Positions 6,339 to 14,730 of a stretch of 20,900 bases of DNA are shown here, one piece after another. Source of the stretch: DATLMR01 sp035634255 (GTDB taxonomy: Bacteria; Acidobacteriota; Blastocatellia; UBA7656); NCBI GenBank assembly GCA_035634255.1, contig DASQDI010000006.1, positions 1 through 20,900 on the forward strand, given 5' to 3'. Every line of letters starts with the position of its first letter. The first letter of the stretch is position 1. Made by a program: the position numbers and the translations under genes. The notes under the pieces are model-generated. The model saw nothing but the letters and a program-made list of their open reading frames with translations. It did no database searches and was not told the origin of the DNA.

Positions 6339-7322
6339 TCAGGCGGGGACCGAGGCCAGGGCGTCGCGCGCGAGCAGGGCCGCGCCGATGATGCCCGCGT
6401 CCTGCCCGAGCCGGGCCGGGACTATTCGGCAGCTGTCGAACGCGGGCGAAATCGCGCCGCCTTCGGCCTCCTCTCTGATGGGTTTCAGTATCAGCTCGCC
6501 CGCGGCCATCACGCCCCCGCCCAGCACCACCGCTTCGATGTTCAACAGGTTGATTATGCTGGCGACGGCCGAGCCTAAAATCCTGCCGGTCTCTTCGAGC
6601 ACGGAGCGGGCGAGCTCGTCGTCCTCTATCGCCGCCTGCACGACCCGCTCGTTGGTGAGCTTTCCCGCCATGTCCTGCGCCAGACGCGACAGGCTGAAGG
6701 ACGGGTCGCTGAAGAGTCGCTCGCGCACGCGGCGCACGATGTTCGGGCCGGAGGCCATCGTCTCCAGACAGCCGCGGCTGCCGCAGGCGCATTCCAGACC
6801 TTTCCTGTCGATCTTGAAATGGCCGAACTCCCCGGCGAAACCCCGGCTGCCCCTCTGCAACTGCCCGCCCAGAATCAGGGCCGCGCCGATGCCCGTCCCC
6901 ATAGTTATGAAGAAGAAATCGTCGACGCCGCACGCGGCCCCGCACTTCCATTCGGCGTAGGCGGCCGCGTTGGCGTCGTTGTCGAAGATGACGGGGAGGC
7001 CGGTCGAGTTCTGCAACTCGTCGTGGAGGTCGAAGGACGAAACGTCTATGAGGTTGGGCGTCACTTCGATCCGCTGCGCGCGCTGATTGACGAGCCCCGC
7101 CCACCCGACCCCGGCGGCGGCGACGCGCCCGCCCGCCTCTTCCGACGAGCGCAACTCATTTATGGTCTCGATGAGCTGGTCTACGAAGACCCTCGCGTCG
7201 CTCACTTCAGACACGACCCGCCTCTGGCGCAGGATGCGCCCGTCGCCCCCGATAAGGGCCCCGCGGATGGTGCGGCCGACATCGAGGCCGAGGTAGAGTT
7301 TGCCGGAATTTTCAGCGACCAT
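6339..7322 (-). CDS. ROK-family sugar kinase (glucokinase-like)
   Basis: A 327-residue ROK protein without an N-terminal DNA-binding domain, so a kinase rather than a repressor. LGLDVGRTIRGAL (11-23) is the first phosphate loop, with Arg17 where Gly is usual. VIFDNDANAAA (111-121) holds the catalytic base D116. FITMGTGIG (138-146) is the second phosphate loop. The zinc site is H168 in GEFGH with C178, C180 and C185 in ECACGSRGCLE, diagnostic for ROK kinases. The likely reaction is ATP-dependent phosphorylation of a hexose, probably glucose or an amino sugar. I chose the ATG at 7322, not the in-frame start at 7358, because AGGAGG lies ten bases upstream and similarity begins here. The gene is 43 bases downstream of the kinase gene and is probably cotranscribed with it. 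Confidence 0.9.
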   Translation of the reverse strand: MVAENSGKLYLGLDVGRTIRGALIGGDGRILRQRRVVSEVSDARVFVDQLIETINELRSSEEAGGRVAAAGVGWAGLVNQRAQRIEVTPNLIDVSSFDLHDELQNSTGLPVIFDNDANAAAYAEWKCGAACGVDDFFFITMGTGIGAALILGGQLQRGSRGFAGEFGHFKIDRKGLECACGSRGCLETMASGPNIVRRVRERLFSDPSFSLSRLAQDMAGKLTNERVVQAAIEDDELARSVLEETGRILGSAVASIINLLNIEAVVLGGGVMAAGELILKPIREEAEGGAISPAFDSCRIVPARLGQDAGIIGAALLARDALASVPA

Positions 7323-7365
7323 CGTCCTCCCGCCTCCTTCCGCCCCCTCGGGGCTCAAGCACGGC

Positions 7366-9366
7366 TCAAGCGCCGCTCGCCCGAGCGCCCGCCTTCTTCA
7401 GGCGGCTCAGGGCCCACCGCGCCTTGGCCTGCACCCCCTCGTCCTCGTCGTTCAGCTTGGTCCTCAGAGCGTCGCGCGCGCGCGGGTCGCATATGCAGCC
7501 GAGCGCTTCGGCCGCCGCGAAGCGTATGTTGCCGTTCCGGTCTTCGAGCAGGGAGATGAGGTCCGGCACGGCCTTCGACTCCGCGAGCCGCCCGAGCGCG
7601 AGGGCCGCTTCACAGGCCACGAATTTGTCGTCCCCCCTGAGCAGCTCCACGAGCACGGGCGAGATGCTCCTGTCGCCGATCAATCCGAGCGCCTTGGCCG
7701 CGAACCGGGCGGTCAGGTTGTCACCCTCGTCCAAGGCGTCGTTCAGCAGGCGGATGACCGGCCCGGCCGCCTGCTCGCCCAGCTTCACTATCGCCTGTAT
7801 CGCCTCGGCCTTGACCTTCAGGCTCGGGTCTCTCAACGCTTCGACCAGCGCCGCCAAAGCGCGCGGGTCGTGCGAAAATTCCAGGGTGTGGATCGCGTCG
7901 ATCCGAATCTCCTCGTTCTCGTCTTTGAGCAGTTGCATCGGGTCGACCGCCCCGCCCCCGATGGAGAGGCCGGAGACGATACGCTGAGAGATGCGGTCCT
8001 GGATCGCGAGCACGTCGTCGGCGTCCGCGTCGATCTTCTCGCTCCAAAGGATGCCTCCCCCGACCGCGTCGATCAATTGCGCGGTGACGCGAAGGCGCTC
8101 GCCCGCTTTCAGGAAGTTGCCCATCAGAACGGTGTCCACGCCCAGTTCAGCGCGGACCCGCGCCGGGTCGATCTGCTGGTTCTGGTAGCGCGCCATGTTG
8201 CTCGAAGGGAGCACGAGCACCGACTTGATCTTCGCAAGCTCGGTTATCAGGCTGTCGGCCAGAGAGAGGCCGTAAAAATCGGACTTCGAGTCGCCCGAAA
8301 GGTTGCGGAAAGGCAGCACGGCGAGGGTCTTCTTCGGCCCCGTGACTAAAGAAAAGTCCTGGCCCGAAGGTCCGGCCGTGCGGCCCACGCCCGGCTGCCG
8401 GTCCGGCGGCGTCTCGCGAGGCAGCAGGCGGTCGAGGAACCGCCGGATCGGGCCCTTGCCCGCCGACTTGTTCGGGGAAGAGAAGGGGACGGTGATCCCG
8501 TCGGGCACGCCCTGCGCCCCCGCGCGCAGGCTGGCATTCGCCTGATGCAGGTCGTCGAGCATCGACTGCATGGTCTGGTAGCGGTCTCCGGGGCTCTTCG
8601 CCAGGGCCTTGTCTATGATCGATTCAAGCTCGCGCGGGGCCTTCTCGTTCGCCTCCCTCACGGACTTGTACCTGTCGTGGATGACCGCGTGCATCATCTC
8701 CACGTTGGTCTGCCCTTTGAAGGGCAGCCGCCCGGTGGCCATTTCGTAAATCACGACCCCGAGCGAATAGATGTCGCTGCGGTGATCGACCCGCTCGCAA
8801 CTCGCCTGCTCGGGCGACATGTAGGACGGCGTGCCGAGCGGGTTGCCGAGGCGGGTCAGCTCGTCCTGGCCAGCCGAGTGCGCTTCGCGGCCTTTCTCGT
8901 CGAGCAGCTTGGCGAGCCCGAAGTCGAGCACCTTCGCCTGACCGCGCGGGGTGATGATTATGTTGCTCGATTTTATATCGCGGTGGATGATCCCCGACGC
9001 ATGCGCGGCGGACAATGCGTCGCCGACCTGGAGCGATATCGACAGCAGGGCGTCGATGTTTAGCGGCCTGCCGCCTATGACTTTCTTGAGCGTCTTGCCC
9101 GGCAGGTATTGCATGGCAATGAAGTAGTGGCCCCCGTCTTCGGCGATCTCGAATATCGTGCAGATGTTCGGGTGGTCGAGCGCCGAGGCGAGGCGGGCTT
9201 CCCGCAGGAACCGCTTGCGCGAGGCCGTCTCGGCCACGAGGTCCGGCGCGAGCAGCTTGAGGACCACCGCGCGGTCGAGCATCTCGTCGTACGCCTTGTA
9301 AACGCGGCCCATCCCGCCCTGGCCGATCTCTTCTTCGAGGCGGTAATGAGAAACCATCTTGTCCAT
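7366..9366 (-). CDS. Ser/Thr protein kinase with TolB-like and HEAT-repeat domains
   Basis: A 666-residue soluble kinase with three parts. The kinase domain (about 8-275) has the glycine loop GQGGMG (15-20), K37, HRDIKSSN (128-135, catalytic D130), DFG (148-150) and GTPSYMSPEQ (178-187), all intact and of the Pkn/Hanks type. A low-complexity linker (about 283-344) leads to a TolB/FlgO-like domain (about 345-470; KTLAVLPFRNLSGD, GVDTVLMGNFLKAGERLRVTAQL), the segment often placed after kinases or CadC-type regulators in Acidobacteria. HEAT repeats fill 476-660 (PRALAALVEALRD, FAAKALGLIGD, CEAALALGRLAE, FAAAEALGCICD). There is no membrane helix. The start at 9366 has GAGAGG seven bases upstream; the GTG at 9381 is less likely. 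It follows the phosphatase gene by 28 bases. Target proteins are unknown. Confidence 0.92.
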   Translation of the reverse strand: MDKMVSHYRLEEEIGQGGMGRVYKAYDEMLDRAVVLKLLAPDLVAETASRKRFLREARLASALDHPNICTIFEIAEDGGHYFIAMQYLPGKTLKKVIGGRPLNIDALLSISLQVGDALSAAHASGIIHRDIKSSNIIITPRGQAKVLDFGLAKLLDEKGREAHSAGQDELTRLGNPLGTPSYMSPEQASCERVDHRSDIYSLGVVIYEMATGRLPFKGQTNVEMMHAVIHDRYKSVREANEKAPRELESIIDKALAKSPGDRYQTMQSMLDDLHQANASLRAGAQGVPDGITVPFSSPNKSAGKGPIRRFLDRLLPRETPPDRQPGVGRTAGPSGQDFSLVTGPKKTLAVLPFRNLSGDSKSDFYGLSLADSLITELAKIKSVLVLPSSNMARYQNQQIDPARVRAELGVDTVLMGNFLKAGERLRVTAQLIDAVGGGILWSEKIDADADDVLAIQDRISQRIVSGLSIGGGAVDPMQLLKDENEEIRIDAIHTLEFSHDPRALAALVEALRDPSLKVKAEAIQAIVKLGEQAAGPVIRLLNDALDEGDNLTARFAAKALGLIGDRSISPVLVELLRGDDKFVACEAALALGRLAESKAVPDLISLLEDRNGNIRFAAAEALGCICDPRARDALRTKLNDEDEGVQAKARWALSRLKKAGARASGA

Positions 9367-9394
9367 GTCTGCACCTCTCACGAAGCGGTCCGGC

Positions 9395-10804
9395 TCACTT
9401 TTCGAGCGGGTATTCGTGCATCGGCTTCGAGTCTACGCCGACCAGCGTGACCTTGAGCCTGCTCCGGTCGGCTTCGAGGACCGCGAAGCCGTAGGCCGCG
9501 CGCGCGAAGATGGAGCGCGGCCCCGGACGGAGCAGCCTCGTCATCGCGCCCCCTCCGCCCGCGATGAAGAAGTGGACGCCGCCGTCCGGCTTCAAGTGCT
9601 GCATGTCGTGATCATGCCCGGCTATGTAGATGTCCACGCGCCCCTTCAGCAGGGGGAGCAGGCGCGTGATCAGGGCCGGGTTGTCCGCGTGCCGCCCCGC
9701 GGAATAGATCGGGTGGTGGCCGTAAACGACCTTCCACCGGGCCTGGCTTTTCGCTATCTCCGAGTCGAGCCACATGAACTGGGCCTCCGACATGTCGTTG
9801 GTGTCGAGGGCGAAGAACTGGACCGGCCCCGCCGTGAAAGTATAGTACGGCGACGGCAGACGCCAGCTGGGGCTCCGGTCCGAGTACAGAATCTCCGCCG
9901 CGGGGCTGTCGGGGCCATACCAGTCGTGGTTGCCGAGCGACGCATAGATTTTAATGCCGAGCGGGTCGTAGAGGTCGCTGTACAACGTCTTCCACCGCTC
10001 ATCCAGAGGGCTGTTCATGCCCGACGGGTAGAAATTATCCCCGAGAGTGATGCCGAAGTCGAAAGGCGATTTCCCGTGGTACTCGCGCATGGCCGCCGCG
10101 ACCTTCTTCTGAGGCTCCGACCCCGTGCCGAAATCCCCGAAGGCAAGAACGCGCACGGGCCGGTCGCTTGCTTTCAATGAGAACTCCGCGGCGGGGGCCC
10201 GGAGGAACGAAGGCAGCATGGAGCCGCGGGTGATCGAGACCCATCGCTCGTCCTCGCGGGAGAGCTTTTGAAGGCCCTCTTTATCCCCATCGCGGCGGGC
10301 CATCTCGATCCGCTTCGCGAGAAGCTTCCGCATCTCGCGGGCGCTCTGGCTCCGCAGTTTCTCAAGCGCCATGACCGCCAGCCCCGCGTCAGGGTCGGAG
10401 GCGGCGATGCGCTCAAGGGCCTCGCGCACCGGGGGGAGCGGACGCCCTCCTATCTCCTCGATCAGGGCGTGGCGAAATCTGGCGGAGCGGTCGCTTAACA
10501 ATACGGCGACCAGAAAGTCCATGCTATCTGACGGGCTCGACCTGGCGAGTTCCGACGCGACTCGGATCCTCGCGACCTCGTCCGAGTCGTCGAGCACCGC
10601 GAGGGCGCGCTCGCGCAGCTCCGGCTTCATCCTGCCCGCAAGGTCGCGCGGCGAAGGTGCCTGACCCGAGGCCGCGTCCTTGCCGGGGACTGCCTTGTCG
10701 GAGGCCGGGGGGACCTGGCGCGCGGGGGCCGGACTCGCCTGCCCCGAGGCGCTCGACGCCAGCAAAGAGACGGATAAGAACAGGGCCGAAAATCTGGTAA
10801 TCAT
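9395..10804 (-). CDS. Exported purple-acid-phosphatase-like metallophosphatase with HEAT-like N-terminus
   Basis: A 469-residue protein. A signal peptide (about 1-21, RFSALFLSVSLLASSASG) and a Pro/Ala-rich linker precede helical repeats of HEAT type (about 52-160, such as RIRVASELARSS and GLAVMALEKLRSQ). The catalytic domain (about 216-450) carries every metallophosphoesterase block: GDFG (223-226), GDN (255-257), GNHD (291-294), GHHP (362-365) and GHDH (396-399). Their form (GDNFYPSGM, GNHDWYG, GHHPIYSAG) resembles tartrate-resistant purple acid phosphatases. It should release phosphate from monoesters outside the cytoplasm, fitting its place 151 bases after phoR. GGGAG lies six bases before the ATG. 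A separate promoter is likely, as described at 10832-10860. The HEAT-like fusion is unusual. Confidence 0.88.
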   Translation of the reverse strand: MITRFSALFLSVSLLASSASGQASPAPARQVPPASDKAVPGKDAASGQAPSPRDLAGRMKPELRERALAVLDDSDEVARIRVASELARSSPSDSMDFLVAVLLSDRSARFRHALIEEIGGRPLPPVREALERIAASDPDAGLAVMALEKLRSQSAREMRKLLAKRIEMARRDGDKEGLQKLSREDERWVSITRGSMLPSFLRAPAAEFSLKASDRPVRVLAFGDFGTGSEPQKKVAAAMREYHGKSPFDFGITLGDNFYPSGMNSPLDERWKTLYSDLYDPLGIKIYASLGNHDWYGPDSPAAEILYSDRSPSWRLPSPYYTFTAGPVQFFALDTNDMSEAQFMWLDSEIAKSQARWKVVYGHHPIYSAGRHADNPALITRLLPLLKGRVDIYIAGHDHDMQHLKPDGGVHFFIAGGGGAMTRLLRPGPRSIFARAAYGFAVLEADRSRLKVTLVGVDSKPMHEYPLEK

Positions 10805-10831
10805 CGATAGCTCCCGTGAGTTGATACTCGC

Positions 10832-10860
10832 AGATTACACTCAGAGGGGCGTTCAGCCAA
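10832..10860 (-). promoter_or_regulatory. Candidate promoter for the phosphatase-kinase-ROK operon
   Basis: Read on the minus strand, TTGGCT (10860-10855) and TAATCT (10837-10832) are separated by exactly 17 bases. It ends 27 bases before the phosphatase start. It would let this operon be expressed apart from phoR. No Pho-box repeats were found next to it. Confidence 0.4.
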
Positions 10861-10955
10861 GCGAAGCCGGGCCGGCGGGCGGGGCAACTACGGGGCGGGG
10901 TGTGTTCGAACGGGCCGCCGGACGCTTCAGAGCGCGGGCCCGGCGAGGGGCGAAT

Positions 10956-12350
10956 TCATTTGAAACCCGATTCGGGTTCGAGAGCCGGGAGCGCATGATC
11001 CGTGTCATATTTCGCGGCCGAATTCCGGGCCGAAGGGAGGGTGAAGGAGAATCTGGAGCCGTGCCCGAGCTCGCTCGCGACCGAGACCTCCCCGCCGTGC
11101 GCCTGCACCAGGTGCTTGACGATGGCGAGCCCCAGCCCCGTGCCTTCGATCTTGCGCGAGCGCGACTTGTCCGCCCGGTAGAGCCGCTCGAAGACGCGCG
11201 GCAGGTCGGAGGCGGCAATGCCGACGCCCGTGTCCTCGACGTGAATGCTGACCGTCCCGTCCTGCTCTTCGGCCCGGACCGCCACCGCCCCGCCCGGCCC
11301 GCTGAACTTCATCGCGTTGTCGATCAGGTTGTAGAGAATCTGTTCGAGCCTCGTGTGGTCTGCCATCACGAATACGTCCTGCGCGACGGAGACGGTGAAC
11401 GAGACTCCGCAGTCGCCCCTCCTAGACTCCGCGAGCGAGATGACATCCGAGACTATGCCGCGCAGGCGCACGGGGCCGACGGCGAGCTTCACCCGGCCCG
11501 ACTCTATCGCCGAGAGGTCTGAGATGTCCGAGATCAGCTCCGTCATGCGCGAGGCGTGTTTGTGAAGTTTCTCTATGAACCGCACGTTGTTTTCCGGGTC
11601 GTCCAGAGCGCCGCTCAGGAGGGTCTCCGAGTAAGCCATGATGGCCGTGAGCGGGGTGCGGAGCTCGTGCGAGAGGTTGGCGAAGAACTCGCGGCGGACG
11701 CGCTCCAGGCGCTCCATCTGCGTGATGTCGAAGAAGACCCCGACGGCGAGGTCGCTCCCGAGCGGGGCGACGTTGAGCTGGTAGCTGCGGGCCTCGCGGC
11801 CGGACGTCTCGACGTGCACCTCCACGGCCGAGCGGTCGTCGAGCGCCCGCCGGAAAGCCGTGTTGATCGCGGGGTCGCGCGTGGCGTCGACCAGCCTGCA
11901 CGGGCGGGCGGAGGGCGGGGGAGAGGCGGCGGATGGGCCGCCGGGCCCCTCGGGGTCCGGGCCCCTGTCGAGCGCGAGGTGCTCTTTGCTCGTGCCGCCG
12001 GCGGGCAGCTTTACTATGCGGGCCGCCGCGTCGTTATAGAGCACGATGTTCATCTGCGAATTCACGATCACCACGCCTTCGCGCATGGTCGCGAGCACGC
12101 CTGAGAGCAGCCTGTTCGTCTCTTCTGTCATGGAGGTCTGCCGCTCCACCTCGGCCAGCGCGGCGCTGTAGCGGTGGAATGCGTACCGGGAAACGAAGAA
12201 GCTCAGGACTCCGGCTACGATGACCGTTATGACATGCGATGTGATGACGGTCATGTCGGGGAAGAGCAGCACCTTCAGCGCCTCGTAGGCCGCGAAGATC
12301 AGCACCGCCGCGAGAGTCACACGCCATACCCGTCGCGCAACGTCTTTCAT
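10956..12350 (-). CDS. phoR: Phosphate-regulon sensor histidine kinase PhoR
   Basis: A 464-residue membrane histidine kinase. Two hydrophobic helices (about 10-29 and 36-56) leave only a tiny extracytoplasmic loop, as in PhoR, which senses Pi through Pst and PhoU rather than directly. A PAS domain spans about 78-212; it is broken by a Gly/Pro/Ser-rich insert at about 117-150. The HisKA domain has EFFANLSHELRTPL with H228 as phospho-acceptor. The ATPase domain has NLIDNAMKFS (341-350), DTGVGI (373-378) and GTGLGL (403-408). The start codon lies one base after the phoB stop (TAG-G-ATG), so the pair is translationally coupled. It should phosphorylate PhoB in low phosphate. The last 25 residues have no match I know. 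Confidence 0.92.
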   Translation of the reverse strand: MKDVARRVWRVTLAAVLIFAAYEALKVLLFPDMTVITSHVITVIVAGVLSFFVSRYAFHRYSAALAEVERQTSMTEETNRLLSGVLATMREGVVIVNSQMNIVLYNDAAARIVKLPAGGTSKEHLALDRGPDPEGPGGPSAASPPPSARPCRLVDATRDPAINTAFRRALDDRSAVEVHVETSGREARSYQLNVAPLGSDLAVGVFFDITQMERLERVRREFFANLSHELRTPLTAIMAYSETLLSGALDDPENNVRFIEKLHKHASRMTELISDISDLSAIESGRVKLAVGPVRLRGIVSDVISLAESRRGDCGVSFTVSVAQDVFVMADHTRLEQILYNLIDNAMKFSGPGGAVAVRAEEQDGTVSIHVEDTGVGIAASDLPRVFERLYRADKSRSRKIEGTGLGLAIVKHLVQAHGGEVSVASELGHGSRFSFTLPSARNSAAKYDTDHALPALEPESGFK

Positions 12351-12351
12351 C

Positions 12352-13071
12352 CTAATCTTCCGCTTTGCGCGTATCGCAGAGGCGATACCCTATGCCCGTC
12401 ACCGTCTCGATCAACGACGAGTCCCCGAGTTTTTGCCGCAGCCTTCTGATGTGCACGTCGAGCGTGCGCGAGTCCCCGTAGTAGGTGAGGCCCCACACCC
12501 TGTCGAGCAGCACCTCGCGCGTGAGGACGCGGCCCTGGTTGCGCGCGAGCTCCGAGAGCAGGGCGAACTCCTTGCGGGTGAGCCTGACCTCGCGGCCCTC
12601 GCAGCGGACGCTGAAGGTCGAAGGGTTGATCACGAGCACTCCGTCATCGTAGACGGGCCGGTCCATCTCCTTGCCTTCCGCGCGGCGCAGCACGGCGTTG
12701 ACGCGCGCGACCAGCTCGCGCATGCTGAACGGCTTCGTGATGTAATCGTCGGCCCCGAGGTTCAGCCCCAGGACTTTGTCCGACTCGTCCGTGCGCGCGG
12801 TCAGGATGAGGATGGGCACGCGCGCGGTGGTCGACTCCGCGCGCAGCCGCCTGCACATTTCGAAGCCGCTCATGTGCGGCAGGTTCAGGTCGAGCAGGAT
12901 CAGGCTGGGCGGCCGGTCCAGTATCAGGTTGAGCGCGGCCTCGCCCGTCGTCGCGACGCGCACGCGGAAGCCCTCCCGCTCCAGGTTGTAGCGGATGGAG
13001 TCCCCGATGTCCTCGTCGTCCTCGACGATGACTATGCTCCTTACGCGTGTGTCGTCCGTGCTGGCTACCAT
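12352..13071 (-). CDS. phoB: Phosphate response regulator PhoB (OmpR/PhoB class)
   Basis: A 239-residue response regulator. The receiver domain (about 10-128) has the acidic cluster EDDED (17-21), phospho-acceptor D61 in LLDLNLP, T91 in LTART and K113 in ITKPF. The winged-helix DNA-binding domain (about 142-235) contains LTRKEFALLSELARNQGRV, the recognition-helix region SRTLDVHIRRLRQKL and the TVTGIGYRL hairpin. I start at the ATG at 13071, which overlaps the phoU stop by seven bases. An upstream in-frame ATG at 13122 would add 17 residues of poor quality inside phoU. Its place between phoU and phoR makes the Pho assignment firm. The 11-bp direct repeats before pstS and DUF47 are the expected targets. 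Confidence 0.93.
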   Translation of the reverse strand: MVASTDDTRVRSIVIVEDDEDIGDSIRYNLEREGFRVRVATTGEAALNLILDRPPSLILLDLNLPHMSGFEMCRRLRAESTTARVPILILTARTDESDKVLGLNLGADDYITKPFSMRELVARVNAVLRRAEGKEMDRPVYDDGVLVINPSTFSVRCEGREVRLTRKEFALLSELARNQGRVLTREVLLDRVWGLTYYGDSRTLDVHIRRLRQKLGDSSLIETVTGIGYRLCDTRKAED

Positions 13072-13724
13072 ATCGTGTGCTTGATGACCTGGCCTCTCGC
13101 CATGTATACGATCTGTTCGCATATGTTTGTCACGTAGTCCGCTATCCGTTCGAGGTGTTTCAGCACGAAGAGCCAGAGCGCCCCGCGCGCCACCGTCGAC
13201 GGGTCGCGCTCCATGGCCTCGATCACCTGCGAGTAGAGCCTGTCGTAAAGCGCGTCCACCTCGTCGTCGCGCGCTATCGTGTCCCGCGCCCGCTCCGGGT
13301 CGCCCGACGTGAAAGCGTCGAGGCCGTCGACGAGCATCTGCTGGACGAGCCGGGCCATGCGGTGAATGTCTATGTTCATCTCAAGCTGCGGCTCGTCGTT
13401 GAGGTTGAGCGCGTGCTTGGCGATGTTGACCGCGTGGTCCGCTATCCGCTCGACGACCGGCGCGGCGCGGGCCACCGAGATTACGAAGCGGAGGTCGGAC
13501 GCGGCGGGCTGCTGAAGGACGAGGATGTCGACGCAGGCCGAGTCGATCTCAAGCTCGAGCTGGTCGATGGCGTCGTCGTCCCTGATCACTCGCTCGGCCA
13601 GGTCCGAATCGCGCTCCATCAGCGCGCGGGTCGAAAGCGCGATGGCCTGCTCGGCCGCGCCGCCCATAACGAGCAGCCTGTCGCGCAAGCGATTCAGGTG
13701 GTCTTCGATCAGTCTCCTGTGCAT
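13065..13724 (-). CDS. phoU: Phosphate signalling protein PhoU
   Basis: A 219-residue all-helical protein with the two PhoU repeats. Each has the metal-binding ExxRxADxxxN signature: ERIADHAVN (92-100) and ERIADYVTN (about 192-200). PhoU links the Pst transporter to PhoR and holds the kinase off when phosphate is plentiful; it acts at the inner face of the membrane. The ATG at 13724 follows AGGAG by eight bases; a TTG one codon upstream is possible but less likely. It is separated from pstB by 49 bases containing a terminator-like hairpin, and overlaps phoB by seven bases. Confidence 0.94.
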   Translation of the reverse strand: MHRRLIEDHLNRLRDRLLVMGGAAEQAIALSTRALMERDSDLAERVIRDDDAIDQLELEIDSACVDILVLQQPAASDLRFVISVARAAPVVERIADHAVNIAKHALNLNDEPQLEMNIDIHRMARLVQQMLVDGLDAFTSGDPERARDTIARDDEVDALYDRLYSQVIEAMERDPSTVARGALWLFVLKHLERIADYVTNICEQIVYMARGQVIKHTIW

Positions 13725-13743
13725 CAATTCTGCTCCTGAAAAT

Positions 13744-13773
13744 TCCGAAGTATGAGCCCGGCCCCTCTTCGGA
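13744..13773 (-). terminator. Hairpin with short T run between pstB and phoU (attenuator candidate)
   Basis: On the minus strand, TCCGAAG (13773-13767) pairs perfectly with CTTCGGA (13750-13744) across a 16-base loop and is followed at once by ATTTT. It begins directly after the pstB stop codon and ends just before the phoU ribosome binding site. A partial terminator here would lower phoU-phoB-phoR relative to the pst genes. Confidence 0.5.
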
Positions 13774-14730
13774 TCACCCGAAGCGGCCCGTGATGTAATC
13801 TTCGGTCATCCGGTTTTCGGGCTTCGTGAATATCTTCTCCGTGACGTTGAATTCTATCAACTCCCCCAGCCAGAAGAATGCCGTGAGGTCGGAGATTCGG
13901 GCCGCCTGCTGCATGTTGTGCGTCACGATGACTATGGTGTAATTGGACCGCAGGTCCGCGATCAGCTCCTCGATCTTCTGCGTGGCGATGGGGTCGAGCG
14001 CCGACGAAGGCTCGTCCATCAGGAGCACGTCGGGCTCGACCGCCAGCGCGCGCGCGATGCACAGGCGCTGCTGCTGCCCGCCCGAAAGGCCGAGGGCCGA
14101 CTCCTTCAGACGGTCCTTCACCTCGCTCCAGAGGGCCGCGGCCCGGAGGCTCTTTTCGACCCGCTCGTTCAGCTCGGCTTTCGACCCGGTCAGGCGATTT
14201 ATTTTAATCCCGTACGCGACGTTATCGAAGATGGAGCGCGGGAAAGGGTTGGCCTTCTGAAAGACCATGCCGACCCGCCGGCGCAGGGAGACCACGTCGG
14301 TCGAGGGGGAGTAGATGTTCTGCCCGTCGAGTTCGAGCTCCCCCTCCACGCGCGTGCCGGGGATGACATCGTTCATGCGGTTGATCGTGCGGATGAGCGT
14401 CGATTTCCCGCACCCCGATGGGCCGATGAAAGCCGTCACCCTGTTCTCGGGTATCGCGAGCGAGATGTCCCTCAGGGCGCGCGTGCGCCCGTAGTAAAAG
14501 TTCAGGCTACGGATGCCGATCTTCGGGCTCTCCGCACCCGGGCCCCGGCCCCGGTCCGGGCCGCCCGCGCGTTCCCTCATGACCACCCGCGGCATGCTTA
14601 TCTCCGAGACAGCGCCCGGCGCGGCTTCGTTCGCTCGTTGTAGTTTCTGTTGTTCGCTCATAATAAATTCGAGAGTGTCGGTGCCGATAATCCTGAGAGC
14701 CGGCCGGGCTCGACGCGCGCTCTTCTTCAT
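13774..14730 (-). CDS. pstB: Phosphate ABC transporter ATP-binding protein PstB
   Basis: The ATPase of the high-affinity phosphate importer. With the chosen start it has 318 residues, about 60 more than usual. The core runs from about 70: Walker A GPSGCGKST (103-111), the PstB-type RMNDVIPG segment (118-125), Q-loop FQKANPFPRSIFDN (157-170), signature LSGGQQQR (215-222), Walker B LLMDEPSSALDP (236-247) and switch H271 in VTHNM. I chose the ATG at 14730 because it overlaps the pstA stop (ATGA) and AGGA lies about ten bases upstream. The ATG at 14661 (MSEQQKLQ) would give a 295-residue protein but has no visible ribosome binding site. The N-terminal tail is basic, then Gly/Arg/Pro-rich, and looks disordered. 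Confidence 0.93.
   Translation of the reverse strand: MKKSARRARPALRIIGTDTLEFIMSEQQKLQRANEAAPGAVSEISMPRVVMRERAGGPDRGRGPGAESPKIGIRSLNFYYGRTRALRDISLAIPENRVTAFIGPSGCGKSTLIRTINRMNDVIPGTRVEGELELDGQNIYSPSTDVVSLRRRVGMVFQKANPFPRSIFDNVAYGIKINRLTGSKAELNERVEKSLRAAALWSEVKDRLKESALGLSGGQQQRLCIARALAVEPDVLLMDEPSSALDPIATQKIEELIADLRSNYTIVIVTHNMQQAARISDLTAFFWLGELIEFNVTEKIFTKPENRMTEDYITGRFG

Noticed and set aside
6241..7104. 287-codon minus-strand frame overlapping the ROK gene
   Set aside because: Arg/Gly-rich shadow in another frame of the ROK kinase, whose motifs are intact.
7300..8349. 349-codon plus-strand frame opposite the kinase HEAT region
   Set aside because: High GC makes long antisense frames; the minus strand encodes an intact kinase tail.
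13072..13122. Longer PhoB start at 13122
   Set aside because: Would overlap phoU by 58 bases and add residues outside the receiver fold; the ATG at 13071 fits coupling to phoU.
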